From Verrucomicrobiia bacterium (GTDB taxonomy: Bacteria; Verrucomicrobiota; Verrucomicrobiia; JABWAM01), in contig JADZFN010000014.1 in assembly GCA_020849895.1 (NCBI GenBank), positions 1 to 59,047 of the forward strand: a stretch of 59,047 nt of DNA, written 5' to 3'. Positions 25,206 through 35,273 of this stretch are shown here, one piece after another. The position numbers were made by a program, and so were the translations under genes. Every line of letters begins with the position of its first letter. The first letter of the stretch is position 1. The notes under the pieces were generated by a model. That model was not told the origin of the DNA and did no database searches. It saw nothing but the letters and a program-made list of their open reading frames with translations.

Positions 25206-26654
25206 ATGACGAGCTTCAACTCCAAGATTCTGATCGTCGGCTTCGGCGTGGTCGCACGGGCAACCCTGCCATTGCTGCTCAAGCACCTGCGCGTGCCATG
25301 CAACCGCATCACGGTCATTGATTTCGAGGACCGCGAAGAGGCCCTGCGGCCGTGGATCGCCAAGGGGCTGCGTTTCGTCCGAGAACGCGTCACTCCCCTG
25401 AGTCTCTCCCGATTGCTCTCGGCGCATGTCGGCCGGGGCGACCTGATCATTGACCTGGCCTGGAGCGTGGATTTTTTCGACATCGTCGAATGGGCACACA
25501 ACAACGACGTGATCTACGTGAACGCGTCGCTCGAATCCTGGGACAACACGGCGGCGGACATGCGCAAGACCGCCATCGAGAAATCCCTCTACGCCCGCTA
25601 CGAGCGGTTGTTGGCCGTAATCGAGAAGTGGGGTGACGGGCCGACCGCCGTCGTGGACCACGGCGCCAATCCCGGCCTCGTTTCGCATTTCCTCAAACGC
25701 GGACTGCTCGACATCGCCGCCAGGACCCTGCACACGAATCGCCTGTCGCGTGCGCGTGCGCGCAGGCTGGAACGCCTGTGCGAAGAGAAATCCTTCGCTG
25801 AGCTGGCCCGCGCGCTGGGCGTCAAGGTGATCCATTGCAGCGAGTGGGATCAGCAGGTCGCCTGGCGCCCCAAACGCCCTGACGAATTCGTCGGCACTTG
25901 GAGCGTGGATGGCATGTGGGAGGAATCCATTTCCCCCAGCGAACTGGGTTGGGGCACACACGAGAAATGGATGCCGCCCTATTCGTTGGTGCCCAAGACC
26001 GGACCGGCCAACCAGATCATCCTGCCGCAGATGGGGATGAACACGTGGGTGCGTTCCTGGGTGCCTCAGCAGGAAATCGTCGGCATGGTCGTCACGCACG
26101 GCGAGTCGTTCAGCATCTCCCACGCCTTGACCGTGCGCAGAAACGGGCGCGTCGTTTATCGCCCCACGACTCACTACGTCTATTTGCCGTGCAACGACAC
26201 ACAGGTTTCCCTACACGAGTTGCGGTGCCGGCGCTACGAGCTGCATCCTCGAAAACGCATTCTTACCGACGAAATTGCGGAGGGGACCGACCTGATGGGC
26301 GTGCTGATCATGGGACATCGGTTCCACTCTTGGTGGACGGGCTGCGTCCTGAGCATCGAGGCGGCACGCAAAAAAGTGCCGGGCACCAACGCAACCGCCC
26401 TTCAGATTGCTGCGGGAGTTCTGACCGGAGCGCTCTGGGCCGTGGAACATCCGCGCCGCGGCGTGTGCCTTCCCGAGGATTTGCCGCATGAGGAAGTCCT
26501 TCGCCACGCCACCCCCTATTTGGGCAAGATCGTGTCCGAGCCTACGGAATGGACGCCTCTGCGGCGGCATCGCGTCTATTTCAGCGAGCATCCCGAAACG
26601 CAACCCGATTTCACTGATCCCTGGCAATTCACCAATTTTCTTTTTCGCCCATAA
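25206..26654 (+). CDS. hss: Homospermidine synthase
   Basis: This 482-residue NAD-dependent enzyme makes sym-homospermidine from putrescine. The N-terminal Rossmann domain starts ILIVGFGVVARATLPLLLKH, followed by DLAWSVDFFDIVEWAHNNDVIYVNASLE. VDHGANPGLVSHFLKRG and SEWDQQVAWRPKRPDEFVGTWS are characteristic of bacterial homospermidine synthase, a member of the saccharopine-dehydrogenase fold. The length matches the known 470-480. It has no polyamine genes beside it. A weak purine-rich stretch precedes the ATG. Confidence 0.93.
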   Translation: MTSFNSKILIVGFGVVARATLPLLLKHLRVPCNRITVIDFEDREEALRPWIAKGLRFVRERVTPLSLSRLLSAHVGRGDLIIDLAWSVDFFDIVEWAHNNDVIYVNASLESWDNTAADMRKTAIEKSLYARYERLLAVIEKWGDGPTAVVDHGANPGLVSHFLKRGLLDIAARTLHTNRLSRARARRLERLCEEKSFAELARALGVKVIHCSEWDQQVAWRPKRPDEFVGTWSVDGMWEESISPSELGWGTHEKWMPPYSLVPKTGPANQIILPQMGMNTWVRSWVPQQEIVGMVVTHGESFSISHALTVRRNGRVVYRPTTHYVYLPCNDTQVSLHELRCRRYELHPRKRILTDEIAEGTDLMGVLIMGHRFHSWWTGCVLSIEAARKKVPGTNATALQIAAGVLTGALWAVEHPRRGVCLPEDLPHEEVLRHATPYLGKIVSEPTEWTPLRRHRVYFSEHPETQPDFTDPWQFTNFLFRP

Positions 26655-26776
26655 AACGCCGTTTTTTGCTTGTTCTTCCACCATGAATCTGAATAGAGTC
26701 ACAGCGTTAGACCTGCAGACGCCAGCTGTAGCGCAGGCAGCAGCAGGGCGCTGCACGCCATTCCAAGGAATCATAT

Positions 26777-27976
26777 ATGAAAACGAGCTCTTTCTTTACG
26801 GGCATCATTCTCGGCGCGCTGATCGCCGGAGCTTCCCTCGCGAAAGCGGAGATCCGCACGGAAACTGGCCAAAAGCAATACATGACGCAAGGCGAACTCG
26901 CCAAACGCGTCGCGTTCATCAGCGGATTGGCCGACGCGATTCCGAATCCGGTGACCGGCGATGCGGCGGCCCGGGCGCTGGAAGTCAAGGGCTGGACGCC
27001 GATCGAAGGCTGGCGGACTACCGCCGTCGCCACGAAAGAGGATTTCTATGTGGTCATGGCCAAGTATCTGGGGCTTAAGGCGAAGAATCCCGACGATCCG
27101 AAGAGCTATCTCGAAGCGTTGACGCTCGCCGGATTTAGTTTCGGGCCGAGCGCCGGCAAAGGCGTGCCAAGCGCGCTCGAAGACCGTGACCCGTCCCTTT
27201 CGCGGCTGGTCCTGGATGTGAAAGATCCCGCGGAATATCGCGAAGGCCCGGGCGGCGCCTGGGCGAAGCTCGGCAAGCTCCAGCTCGTCAAAGAGGGGAT
27301 GTCCTTCCGAACCGGCAATGGAGGCCAGATTGACGTGGTTTACGTCAAGGGCGCCGCACAACGGATTTACGGAAACTCCGAAGTGACCGTCGAGATGCTA
27401 CGGCAGGACATGGTGAACAATCAGCCGGTGCGCGCCGTCGTCGTCTATATCGCGAAAGGCGAAGCGGTGAGCATCGTGGACCCGATGAACAAGGCATCCC
27501 AGTTCGTGATGCGCGATCCGCTCGGCAAATTCGAGGTGGACCGCGCCGCCGGCTGCAAGTTCAACGCCCGCGTGGCCGACGACCAGTCCATCACGCTGAA
27601 CCGCCGCGAGATCCGTTTGGCGAACGGCTGGAAGGTGCTGGTTCAGGTCCAGCCGATGTCCTATTTCACCGTGCTCGCCGGCCTCGCCCAGTATTTCAGC
27701 GCGGGGGGAACGCCGCAGGTGATTAGTCCGGGCCAGATGGCGATCATCACGTTTCAAGCCCAAGGACAAACCGTGAAGATCACGCTGACCTCGACGGACG
27801 CCACGAGCCTGAGTAATTTGGCCCAAGCCATTCAACAGGTCGCGACGCTCTTCAACGAATTGCCGCCCTCAGCCCGGGAAAATCTCTTAACGCCCGCCGA
27901 ACTCACCTCGCTCTTGAATCGCGCGCTCGGCAGCAGCGGCCAAGCAGTGAATCTCGAGGTTACTCCGGTTAAATAA
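26777..27976 (+). CDS. Secreted protein of unknown function with a possible FecR-like core
   Basis: This 399-residue protein has a signal peptide (FFTGIILGALIAGASLAKA). A helical N-terminal domain of about 80 residues (MTQGELAKRVAFISGLADA onward) follows. The middle has LVKEGMSFRTGNGGQIDVVYV, reminiscent of the FecR domain pattern, but the match is loose. The C-terminal 60 residues are helical. A clear Shine-Dalgarno AAGGA lies 7 bases before the ATG. It is followed at once by an outer-membrane barrel and a Wzc-type kinase, so a role in polysaccharide export or its assembly is likely by position. I do not assign a function. Confidence 0.6.
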   Translation: MKTSSFFTGIILGALIAGASLAKAEIRTETGQKQYMTQGELAKRVAFISGLADAIPNPVTGDAAARALEVKGWTPIEGWRTTAVATKEDFYVVMAKYLGLKAKNPDDPKSYLEALTLAGFSFGPSAGKGVPSALEDRDPSLSRLVLDVKDPAEYREGPGGAWAKLGKLQLVKEGMSFRTGNGGQIDVVYVKGAAQRIYGNSEVTVEMLRQDMVNNQPVRAVVVYIAKGEAVSIVDPMNKASQFVMRDPLGKFEVDRAAGCKFNARVADDQSITLNRREIRLANGWKVLVQVQPMSYFTVLAGLAQYFSAGGTPQVISPGQMAIITFQAQGQTVKITLTSTDATSLSNLAQAIQQVATLFNELPPSARENLLTPAELTSLLNRALGSSGQAVNLEVTPVK

Positions 27977-28003
27977 TTTCTTGACTTTGAAAGATCTTTT
28001 AGC

Positions 28004-28032
28004 TTGCTTCGAGCGATTGTAACTCGTTGATT
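28004..28032 (+). promoter_or_regulatory. Putative leaderless promoter of the beta-barrel gene
   Basis: TTGCTT (28004-28009), 17 bases, TTGATT (28027-28032) and then six bases to the ATG at 28039. A second -35-like TTGACT lies at 27981-27986 with no good -10 partner. Confidence 0.4.
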
Positions 28033-28038
28033 ACAAAT

Positions 28039-29235
28039 ATGAAACGCTTGCGTAACCTCATGGCGTGGCTGGGTGGAACGGCGATTTTCTGCAGTCTCGT
28101 AACGGGAGTCCGTGCGGAATATGATCCTCAGGGGACTGTGAAGAAGGGGAAACGCTGGGCGATTTCGACGGGATTGCGTTCCGGCTACGACGACAACTCG
28201 ACGACCGCCTCGAACAACAAGCATGGGAGCTGGTTCTCTGGATTCAATGTCCTTGGGCGTTATTCGTATCCGACCGACACGAGCTTCTTCAGCGCCGCAA
28301 CAGCGGCGAACGGCAATTTCTTCGCCGATCGCCCCGGCAGCATCTTCGATTTCAGCAACGGAGTGGACCTGACGTTCGCGCACACGTTCAGCCCCCGCCT
28401 GAGCCTCGACCTGACGGATCACTTTCGTTTCGGCCAGGAGCCGCAGCTTGCGGAGAACAACACGATCTATCGCCGCGCAGGCGATTTCGTCAACAACGGC
28501 GTCAATCTCGGGTTGTCCTATCAGCTGAGCACCAAATGGTTTCTGGATTACAACCTCGCGCACGACCTCTGGCACTACAGCGATGCGCAGTTGAAGCAGG
28601 ACTTGGAGCGCCAGGCGATCTCGACCGGGCCGACGCTCCGCTATCGCGTCACGGAGCTGACGACGCTGTCGCTCGGTTATTCCTACGGGAGGATCATGTA
28701 TGACAAGAGCCCGCGCGATGCTGAAACGCACACCACCACCGCGGGAATCATGCAGAGCATCACTCGGAAGTGGAACGCCTCGCTCGATGCCGGGGCAACG
28801 GTCCGCAAGGAGGACACCATCACCTCGAAGGAGAGCCACGTGGAGCCGTTCGTGAGTTTCGGGACGACATACCTGGTTTCTCAGAAGGCGAAGATCAACG
28901 CCGGGGTCCGCCATTCCTTTCAGGAAACCGACGCTGCGACGTTCTATTTCTCCAAAACCACCTCGAGCTACTTTGGATTCGATTGGGAGTTCGCACGCAA
29001 TCTGAGCAGCAGCACGAGCCTGAACATCGTAGACAGCGAGCTGGCGAACGCCATCGTGACGGGAACCGCGGCGGTGGACGAATGGACGTGGGTGGTGAAC
29101 CAAGTCTTCAGCTGGCAGGTCCGCGAGGAGCTGACGCTCGATCTGCGGTACACATGGACGCGGCTGGATTCCCCTCTGGAGAACCGCTCCTACCGCCGCA
29201 ACGTGGTGAGCGTCGGCGCCAGCTACCTCTTTTAG
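28039..29235 (+). CDS. Outer-membrane beta-barrel protein, exopolysaccharide-module associated
   Basis: This 398-residue protein has a signal peptide ending near VTGVRA and then alternating amphipathic strands throughout. Strand-like segments such as TLRYRVTELTTLSLGYSYG, SLDAGATV and ELTLDLRYTWTRL recur, and it ends with a terminal phenylalanine (SVGASYLF), the usual barrel-assembly signal. The frame opens at TTG 28027, but ATG 28039 gives a cleaner signal peptide. It sits directly before a Wzc-type kinase. Barrels in this position in other exopolysaccharide loci may replace Wza as the outer-membrane exit; that role is inferred. Confidence 0.7.
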   Translation: MKRLRNLMAWLGGTAIFCSLVTGVRAEYDPQGTVKKGKRWAISTGLRSGYDDNSTTASNNKHGSWFSGFNVLGRYSYPTDTSFFSAATAANGNFFADRPGSIFDFSNGVDLTFAHTFSPRLSLDLTDHFRFGQEPQLAENNTIYRRAGDFVNNGVNLGLSYQLSTKWFLDYNLAHDLWHYSDAQLKQDLERQAISTGPTLRYRVTELTTLSLGYSYGRIMYDKSPRDAETHTTTAGIMQSITRKWNASLDAGATVRKEDTITSKESHVEPFVSFGTTYLVSQKAKINAGVRHSFQETDAATFYFSKTTSSYFGFDWEFARNLSSSTSLNIVDSELANAIVTGTAAVDEWTWVVNQVFSWQVREELTLDLRYTWTRLDSPLENRSYRRNVVSVGASYLF

Positions 29236-29283
29236 CGTGGGCGGCGCGTCGCCACCCGGGATCGCCCCTTCGGGGAAGCCGTC

Positions 29284-31500
29284 ATGAATCCTCCCGCCGA
29301 GTCCTCTTTGCATTTCCTCGACTACTGGCGGGTCGTCAAGGTCCACAAGTTCGTCATCCTCACCGTGATCCTCCTGGTCACGGCTTCGGCGACGATCTAC
29401 ACGTTCAACACGCCGAAGCAGTACGTCTCGGTCGCCCGCATGAGCGTGGAGAGCGACCGCCCCGCTGTTTCCGTCTATGGCCGCGATCTCGGCGGGATGG
29501 ACATGATCACCTTCGCCACCCAGTTCGAGATCATCCAGTCGAAGGAGGTCCTCTATCCGGTGGTGGAACAGCTCAAGCTCCAGCAGCGCTGGGGGAGCAA
29601 GAAGGGCGGAGGCGCCGATCTTCCCCGCGACATCGCGTATTACATGCTCAAGAGCAAGATCCAGCTCAACGTGGCGCGCGGGACCACGGTCATCGAGATC
29701 CGCGGTTGGAGCGAGGACAAGGGCGAGGCGGCGGAGATCGCCAACGCCGTGGCCCAGGCCTACGAAAAGTATCGGCTCGACGAGAAATACAACGAGGTCA
29801 ACCGCGGACTGCAGAAGATCCAGGAAGAATACACCCGCCAGCAGGAAGATGTGCGCGTCGCACGAGAGAAGGTGGAGCAGCTCCGCAAGGATCTCAACAT
29901 CACCGATCTGGGGAGCGTCAGCCTCCTCACCGGCGGCGGACGCCTCGAACAGGAAGAGTTGCGCCGCAAGGAAAGCGAGCTGTTCGAGGCGAAGACCGCG
30001 CTCAAGACGCAGAAGCTGCGCCTTGAAAACCTCGCCAAACTCGATCTCCGCGAGCTCAAGGACACGATCAATTTCCTCCAGCCCGAAGGGAACATCCCCG
30101 GTCTGATCAGTGCGGTGATGGACGCCGAGCGCACGATGGAGACGCTCAAGGCTTCCGAACTCGGCCCCAACCATCCGGACGTCATCAAGGCCAAGAAGAC
30201 CTACGAGACCCTCAAGGCCCAACTCGACGGGCAGCTCGCAGGAGTCATGCGCGCCCTCAAAATCGCCGTGGACGAGCAAGAACAGAAGGTGAAGCTCCTT
30301 TCCGAGGACGTGGACAAGCTGCGCGCCCGTGAGCAGGTCAGCCACTCGGCAAAATACACGCCGTTCGTGGACGCCATGCGAAACTTGGAGAACCAGCAGA
30401 CGGTTCTCGAGAACATCAATGCGCGGCTCAAACAGGAGCGCATCGAAATCGGTCTCCCGCGCCGTCCGGTGCGTATCATTGACCAAGCCGAGCCTGCCTA
30501 CGCCCCGTCCAAACCCAATGTGCCGCTGAACATCAGCATCAGCGTCGTCGTCGGCATCGTCCTCGGCGTCGCCATGGCCTTCTTCATCGAGTATCTCGAC
30601 ACGAGCATCCACCGGGTGGACGACGTCGAGAAATACCTGCGCATCCCCGTGCTCGGAGTGGTGCCGCGAGACGTGAAGCCGCTCATCCAGTTGGACGACG
30701 TCTCGCCATTCGCCGAGTTTTACCGCGTGCTCCGCGCGAACATCGAGTTCGCGCGCAAGGATGCCCAAGCCAACTCGGTCACTTTCTGCAGCGGCGGCGC
30801 CGGCGAAGGCAAGTCCACCACGCTTATCAACACCGCTTACATCTACGCCCAACACGGCCAGACGGTGCTCGTCGTGGACTCGGACGTGCGCCGCCCGAGC
30901 CTCCATCGCATCTTCGGCGTGGACAACAAGACGGGCCTCACCGACGTGATTCTGGGCGGCGTGCCTGTCGAGCAGGTGATCCAGGCCACCTCGGTGCCGA
31001 ATATCCACTTCATTCCCAGCGGAAAATATCAGAGCGACGCGTTGGGCATCCTCGCCATGGGCCGCATGCGCGAGTTGATCGGAAATCTGAAGCAGCGCTA
31101 CGACATGGTGTTTTTCGATTCCCCGCCCGTACTGGGCATCAGCGACGCGCCCATTCTCGCACGCGAGGTGGACCTGGCGGTGCTGGTGATCCAATATCGC
31201 CGATATCCGCGGCAGCTCGCCCTCCGCGCCCAAGCCGCGCTTGAAAAAGCGGGGGTGCGCCTCCTCGGCGCCGTGCTCAACCAGGTGAAGTCCGAGGAAG
31301 AAGACTACTACTACTACAACTACTACTATTATTACGGCGAAGGGAAATACGGCTACGGCGGCGATCGTTCCCGCGACGACAAAACGCCCGAGAAGACGTC
31401 GCCTCCGCCTTCGTCCGTCACCGTTGCGGCGTCCGGAAAACCCGGGAAATCGGGCCGCAAGGGGACTTCGTCTTCGTCCGATCTCGTCGAGACGTTCTGA
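29284..31500 (+). CDS. Polysaccharide chain-length regulator fused to a bacterial tyrosine kinase (Wzc/GumC-like)
   Basis: This 738-residue inner-membrane protein controls polymerisation and export of an exopolysaccharide. It has a Wzz domain with a first membrane helix at about residues 20-41. Long periplasmic coiled coils cover about 160-400, and a second membrane helix lies near 415-435. The cytoplasmic BY-kinase domain has Walker A GGAGEGKSTTLIN (about 502-514), Walker A' VLVVDSDVRRPS and Walker B MVFFDSPPVLGISDAP. The C terminus holds nine tyrosines within residues 673-683 or so (YYYYNYYYYYG) plus more after, the autophosphorylation cluster typical of Wzc. The last 40 residues are Ser/Lys-rich. 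Confidence 0.93.
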   Translation: MNPPAESSLHFLDYWRVVKVHKFVILTVILLVTASATIYTFNTPKQYVSVARMSVESDRPAVSVYGRDLGGMDMITFATQFEIIQSKEVLYPVVEQLKLQQRWGSKKGGGADLPRDIAYYMLKSKIQLNVARGTTVIEIRGWSEDKGEAAEIANAVAQAYEKYRLDEKYNEVNRGLQKIQEEYTRQQEDVRVAREKVEQLRKDLNITDLGSVSLLTGGGRLEQEELRRKESELFEAKTALKTQKLRLENLAKLDLRELKDTINFLQPEGNIPGLISAVMDAERTMETLKASELGPNHPDVIKAKKTYETLKAQLDGQLAGVMRALKIAVDEQEQKVKLLSEDVDKLRAREQVSHSAKYTPFVDAMRNLENQQTVLENINARLKQERIEIGLPRRPVRIIDQAEPAYAPSKPNVPLNISISVVVGIVLGVAMAFFIEYLDTSIHRVDDVEKYLRIPVLGVVPRDVKPLIQLDDVSPFAEFYRVLRANIEFARKDAQANSVTFCSGGAGEGKSTTLINTAYIYAQHGQTVLVVDSDVRRPSLHRIFGVDNKTGLTDVILGGVPVEQVIQATSVPNIHFIPSGKYQSDALGILAMGRMRELIGNLKQRYDMVFFDSPPVLGISDAPILAREVDLAVLVIQYRRYPRQLALRAQAALEKAGVRLLGAVLNQVKSEEEDYYYYNYYYYYGEGKYGYGGDRSRDDKTPEKTSPPPSSVTVAASGKPGKSGRKGTSSSSDLVETF

Positions 31501-31523
31501 CGGAGGTCACGGCGGTCCGTCGG

Positions 31524-33482
31524 TCAGATGTCGTAGCTGACGCTGGCGAGTCGCCCCGTCTGGATCAGGTAGTCCAGGATGCTCGCCGCCGATTCCTCGG
31601 GCGTCTGCTGGTCGGTGCGCACCGTGATCTCCGGATGTTCCGGCGCCTCGTAAGGCGCGGAAATCCCCGTGAACTCGCGGATCTCGCCGGCGCGCGCGCG
31701 GGCATACAGTTTTTTCGGGTCCCGGGATTCGCAGACTTCCAGCGGGCAGCAGACGTAGACTTCGAAGAAGCGGACCTGGCCCTCCTTCATGATCTCGCGC
31801 ACGCGCGCGCGGTCAGCGCGATCGGGGGAGATGAGGGAGCTGATCGCCACGAGCCCGGCGTCCGCGAGGAGGCGTCCGGCTTCGGCGGCGCGACGGATGT
31901 TCTCGGAGCGGTCCTCGGGTGAAAAACCGAGATCGGCGCTCAGACCGTAGCGAAGGTTGTCGCCGTCGAGGCGGTAAGCCTGGATGCCGCGGTTGAAGAG
32001 CTCGCGTTCAAGGATCGCGGCAAGAGTGGATTTGCCTGACCCCGACAGACCTGTGAGCCAGACCACGGCGCCCTGGTGGCCGTTGCGCAACGCGCGCTCC
32101 GAGGCGAGCACCTCGCCGCGCGCCCAGGTGAGGTTCGCGCTCTTTGGCCCCGCGTCGGCGTCGCCCGCGCGAATCGCCGCGACCACGATGCCACCGCCCG
32201 AAACCTCGCGCCGGTCCACGAGGACGAAACGCCCCGTCTCGGCGATGGCGGAATGCGGATCGAGGGCCACCGTCTGCCGTGCGCGGATCACGACTTCCGC
32301 CACGTCGTTACGGCGGATTTCCTTTGCGGCTCCAGGAATTTCGTCCAGCGTGGAGGCGTCAATCACGCGCTCGATGGAATGGATCTCGGCTTCCACCTCC
32401 TGCGTGGCGAGCTTGAGTTTGACCCGATGGCCGACGGGCAGAGGCTGGCGGCCCATCCAGAAAATTTTTGTGGAAAAATCGCGCGCCACGGCGGGCGCAT
32501 CGGCTTCATGGGTCGCCACCTGTCCGCGCTCGACAAAGATCTGTTCCGTCAGCGTGACGCCCACCGATTCGCCCGCGGAGGCCGAGAGAGCCGACGGGGC
32601 GCTCCAGCGCTCGATGGTGTTCACCACGCTCGATTTTCCGCTCGGCCAGAAGACGAGGCGGTCGCCGACCCGGAGCGCGCCCGACTCGACGCGCCCCGCG
32701 AGGATCCGCCGGTGGTCGAAGCGGTAAACGTCTTGCACGGAGAAGCGCAGCGACTGATGGACGGGACGCGGCGGCGCCTCGAAGGCGTCGAGCGCCTCGA
32801 CGACGGTGCGCCCTGCGTGCCAGGGCATGCGCGGACTTCGAGCGATGAGGCCGTCGCCGTCGCGCGCGCAGATCGGGAGGAATCCGGAGGGCTTCAAGCC
32901 GAACCGTCCGAGGAAGGCGGTGTATTCGGATTCGATGCGGCGAAAGACGCGTTCGTCGAAACCGCACAGGTCCATCTTGTTCACGAGCACCACGATCTGG
33001 CGGACGCCCATGAGGCTGAGGAGAAACCCGTGGCGGCGCGACTGCTCCTGCACGCCTTCGCCGGCGTCAATGAGCAGGAGCGCGGCGGAAGCGCTCGCTG
33101 CGCCGGTGATCATGTTCTTGAGGAACTCCTTGTGGCCGGGCGCGTCAATGATCACATACTGGCGGCGTGACGTGCGGAACCAGATTTGCGCCGTGTCAAT
33201 GGTGATGTTCTGATCCCGTTCGGCCTGGAGGCCGTCCATGAGGTTCGCGAACTCAAAAGGAACGCCGCGACGGCGCGCAACCTCGACGAGCTGTTCGTAT
33301 TTGCCTTCGGGAAGCGATCCGGTGTCGTGGAAAAGGCGGCCCACGAAGGTGGATTTGCCGTGGTCCACGTGGCCCACGATCACAATCTTGAGCTGCTCCT
33401 GCGCCGCAGGTGCGGCGGCGGAAGATGGAAGGGCGGAGGGCATTCGAACTTCAGAATTCGGTTTTGGGGCTGCGCGGCTCAC
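31524..33482 (-). CDS. cysNC: Sulfate adenylyltransferase large subunit fused to APS kinase
   Basis: This 652-residue bifunctional enzyme activates sulfate. The N-terminal CysN GTPase has [14 protein letters not shown] (around residues 37-50), [26 protein letters not shown] and then two beta-barrel domains. The C-terminal CysC domain (from about residue 460) has the P loop [14 protein letters not shown] and [16 protein letters not shown], and phosphorylates APS to PAPS. Its start overlaps the cysD stop, so it is coupled to it. It converges with the Wzc gene. Confidence 0.95.
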   Translation of the reverse strand: MSRAAPKPNSEVRMPSALPSSAAAPAAQEQLKIVIVGHVDHGKSTFVGRLFHDTGSLPEGKYEQLVEVARRRGVPFEFANLMDGLQAERDQNITIDTAQIWFRTSRRQYVIIDAPGHKEFLKNMITGAASASAALLLIDAGEGVQEQSRRHGFLLSLMGVRQIVVLVNKMDLCGFDERVFRRIESEYTAFLGRFGLKPSGFLPICARDGDGLIARSPRMPWHAGRTVVEALDAFEAPPRPVHQSLRFSVQDVYRFDHRRILAGRVESGALRVGDRLVFWPSGKSSVVNTIERWSAPSALSASAGESVGVTLTEQIFVERGQVATHEADAPAVARDFSTKIFWMGRQPLPVGHRVKLKLATQEVEAEIHSIERVIDASTLDEIPGAAKEIRRNDVAEVVIRARQTVALDPHSAIAETGRFVLVDRREVSGGGIVVAAIRAGDADAGPKSANLTWARGEVLASERALRNGHQGAVVWLTGLSGSGKSTLAAILERELFNRGIQAYRLDGDNLRYGLSADLGFSPEDRSENIRRAAEAGRLLADAGLVAISSLISPDRADRARVREIMKEGQVRFFEVYVCCPLEVCESRDPKKLYARARAGEIREFTGISAPYEAPEHPEITVRTDQQTPEESAASILDYLIQTGRLASVSYDI

Positions 33483-34291
33483 ATGTAGCCGTCGCGGCGC
33501 AGCCTTTCGAAGGCGTCCTCGGACTCCTTATCCTGCGCGCGACCGGCGCGTTCGGGAACGTTCGTGCGTCGCAGCTCTTCGACAATTTCTGTCACGTTGC
33601 GCGCCGTGGATTTGATGGGGGAAGTGCAGGGCGCGCAACCGAGGCTGCGGTAGCGTTCACCGCGCTCATTGGCGAAGTAGAGCGGGACGACCGGAATGTT
33701 TTCCCGCTGGATGTACTCCCAAACGTTGAGCTCGGTCCAGTGGAGAAGCGGATGGATGCGGATGTGCGTGCCGGGCTCGAAGTCGGTCTTGAACTGATCC
33801 CAAAGCTCGGGGGGCTGGTCTTCCACGTTCCACTCCATGTTCTGGTCGCGCGGAGAAAAATAGCGTTCCTTGGCGCGGGTGGGGTCCTCGTCGCGACGGA
33901 CGCCGACGATGACCCCCGTGAATTTGTGCCGGTCGAGGACCATCCGGAGACCGTCCTTCTTGAGCGCACCGCAGCATTCGACGCGGGTGAGCTTGCCGTT
34001 CGGGAAGGTGCGCCCCTCGCGGAGCGCCGCCTCGTTCTTGCCGACGATAAGCTGGAGGTTCCATTCTTTGGCGAGCCGATCGCGAAAGGCGATCATTTCG
34101 GGAATCTTGTAGGTAGTGTCCACATGAACGAGCGGAAAGGGAACGTGGCCGAAGAAGGCCTTGCGCGCGAGCCAGAGGAGCACGCTGGAGTCCTTGCCGA
34201 TGCTCCAGAGCATCGCGAGGTGGTCGAATTTATGAAACGCTTCGCGAAGGATGAAGACGCTTTGATTTTCGAGCTGGTCGAGAGGAGTCAT
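33479..34291 (-). CDS. cysD: Sulfate adenylyltransferase small subunit
   Basis: This 270-residue ATP pyrophosphatase-fold protein forms APS from ATP and sulfate together with CysN. Key motifs are [24 protein letters not shown] (PP-loop), [31 protein letters not shown] and the C-terminal [14 protein letters not shown]. The length is slightly shorter than the usual 300 because the N-terminal tail is short. Overlaps with cysH upstream (ATGA) and cysN downstream show a single translated operon. Confidence 0.96.
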   Translation of the reverse strand: MTPLDQLENQSVFILREAFHKFDHLAMLWSIGKDSSVLLWLARKAFFGHVPFPLVHVDTTYKIPEMIAFRDRLAKEWNLQLIVGKNEAALREGRTFPNGKLTRVECCGALKKDGLRMVLDRHKFTGVIVGVRRDEDPTRAKERYFSPRDQNMEWNVEDQPPELWDQFKTDFEPGTHIRIHPLLHWTELNVWEYIQRENIPVVPLYFANERGERYRSLGCAPCTSPIKSTARNVTEIVEELRRTNVPERAGRAQDKESEDAFERLRRDGYM

Positions 34292-35055
34292 GGACTACGC
34301 CGTCGGGTGAAGGTGTGGATGCCGCATTCGGTCTTGCCGAAACCGGTCCATCGGCCGGCGCGCTCGGCGCCGTTCTCGCCGAAGGATCGAGTGCAAGGTC
34401 GGCACCCGATCGAACGATAGCCTCGGTCGTGGAGCGGATTCCAGGGGAGATGGTGACGGCGGAGGTAGTCCCAGACGCGCGCGCGTTCCCAGAGCGCAAG
34501 CGGGTTGATCTTCGCCACGCGACGCCCCTCGGCCCCTTCGATGTCGTGGAGTTCGAGGACCGCGACGTTCGCACGGGCATCGGATTGTTCGCGGCGCAGA
34601 CCCGTGATCCAGCCGTTGAGCTCAAAAAGCTTTCGTCGGAGGGGCGCCACCTTGCGCAACGTGCAGCAAGCGTCCGGGTCGCGCTCCCAGAGGGCTTCTC
34701 CGTGGAGACGCGCTTGCTCGGCCACGGAGATTTCAGGTTCCACCGTCTCGATGGTGATCTCCAGCCGTTCTTCGAGACGCCGCTTGAGTTCGAGGGTTTC
34801 TGGAAAGATCAGCCCCGTATCGAGAGTGAAGGCGGGAAAACCGAGATCGAGCTCGCGGGCGAGATGCAGGATCACAATGCCCGCCCCTTGGAAACTGGTG
34901 CCGATCGCTGCGTGCGCGCCGAAGCGTTCCCAGGTCCAGCGCAAGGAGTCTTCTGGCTCAGCGGTCGCGAGACGAGCGGCGGAGGCCTCGAACTCCGCGG
35001 GAGACAGCGGGGCGGGCGGCGGAGGGGATGTCGGGGTGAGAGGCATGCGTCGCAT
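34288..35055 (-). CDS. cysH: APS/PAPS reductase, iron-sulfur type
   Basis: This 255-residue enzyme reduces activated sulfate to sulfite. The PP-loop-like [15 protein letters not shown] and [13 protein letters not shown] are typical. Two cysteine pairs, [12 protein letters not shown] and GCRPCTRS, mark the [4Fe-4S]-cluster form that usually prefers APS, unlike the E. coli PAPS-specific form. The catalytic Cys is in KTECGIH near the C terminus. The frame is open upstream to 35319 through the riboswitch; the ATG at 35055 is preferred, with 35046 an alternative. Expression should be governed by the SAM riboswitch in the leader. Confidence 0.92.
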   Translation of the reverse strand: MRRMPLTPTSPPPPAPLSPAEFEASAARLATAEPEDSLRWTWERFGAHAAIGTSFQGAGIVILHLARELDLGFPAFTLDTGLIFPETLELKRRLEERLEITIETVEPEISVAEQARLHGEALWERDPDACCTLRKVAPLRRKLFELNGWITGLRREQSDARANVAVLELHDIEGAEGRRVAKINPLALWERARVWDYLRRHHLPWNPLHDRGYRSIGCRPCTRSFGENGAERAGRWTGFGKTECGIHTFTRRRSP

Positions 35056-35144
35056 CGGAGTAGACGGCGCCGCCGCCCGTTCGTCGTCAAGGCTGCGCCG
35101 AGCGGCGCGCGTGCGGGGAATCCTTCGGAAAGGACGTTCTCCTC
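35056..35144 (-). promoter_or_regulatory. Likely expression platform of the SAM riboswitch
   Basis: Between the aptamer and the cysH start are GGGGA/TCCCC arms and a compact GCGCC/GGCGC hairpin near 35095-35108, with no T run. These could mask the start region when SAM is bound. The pairing scheme has not been computed. Confidence 0.35.
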
Positions 35145-35265
35145 CCCATCTTTTCTCCGAAGGCTTTCGGAGATGGATTCGACGCCCGAGCCTCGCCCTG
35201 TGTTCGCAGGGGCGAGCGATCGCCTTGGCTTCGAAGGGACGGTCCTTCCGCCACTCTCGATGAAT
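35145..35265 (-). promoter_or_regulatory. SAM-I-clan (S-box) riboswitch upstream of cysH-cysD-cysNC
   Basis: Read on the minus strand, the leader starts CATCGAGAGTGGCGGAAGG (from 35262), which matches the conserved 5' core of SAM-I aptamers. CCCTTCGAAGCC follows in place of the P2 kink-turn segment, then a GC-rich P3 hairpin. GGCGTCGAATCC stands where SAM-I has GGTGCTAATTCC. A perfect 7 bp P4 (CTCCGAA/TTCGGAG) follows, then AAAGATG, whose GATG (35147-35150) pairs with CATC (35259-35262) as P1. The aptamer begins about 2 bases after the predicted transcription start. The usual GGCAACC appears as GGCGATC, so a SAM-I/IV variant is possible. No terminator T run follows, so control is probably translational. 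Confidence 0.85.
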
Positions 35266-35273
35266 CGTGCAAA

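Noticed and set aside
27832..31233. 1133-codon open frame on the minus strand
   Set aside because: It lies opposite the barrel and Wzc genes, whose motifs are unambiguous; no motif is present in the antisense frame.
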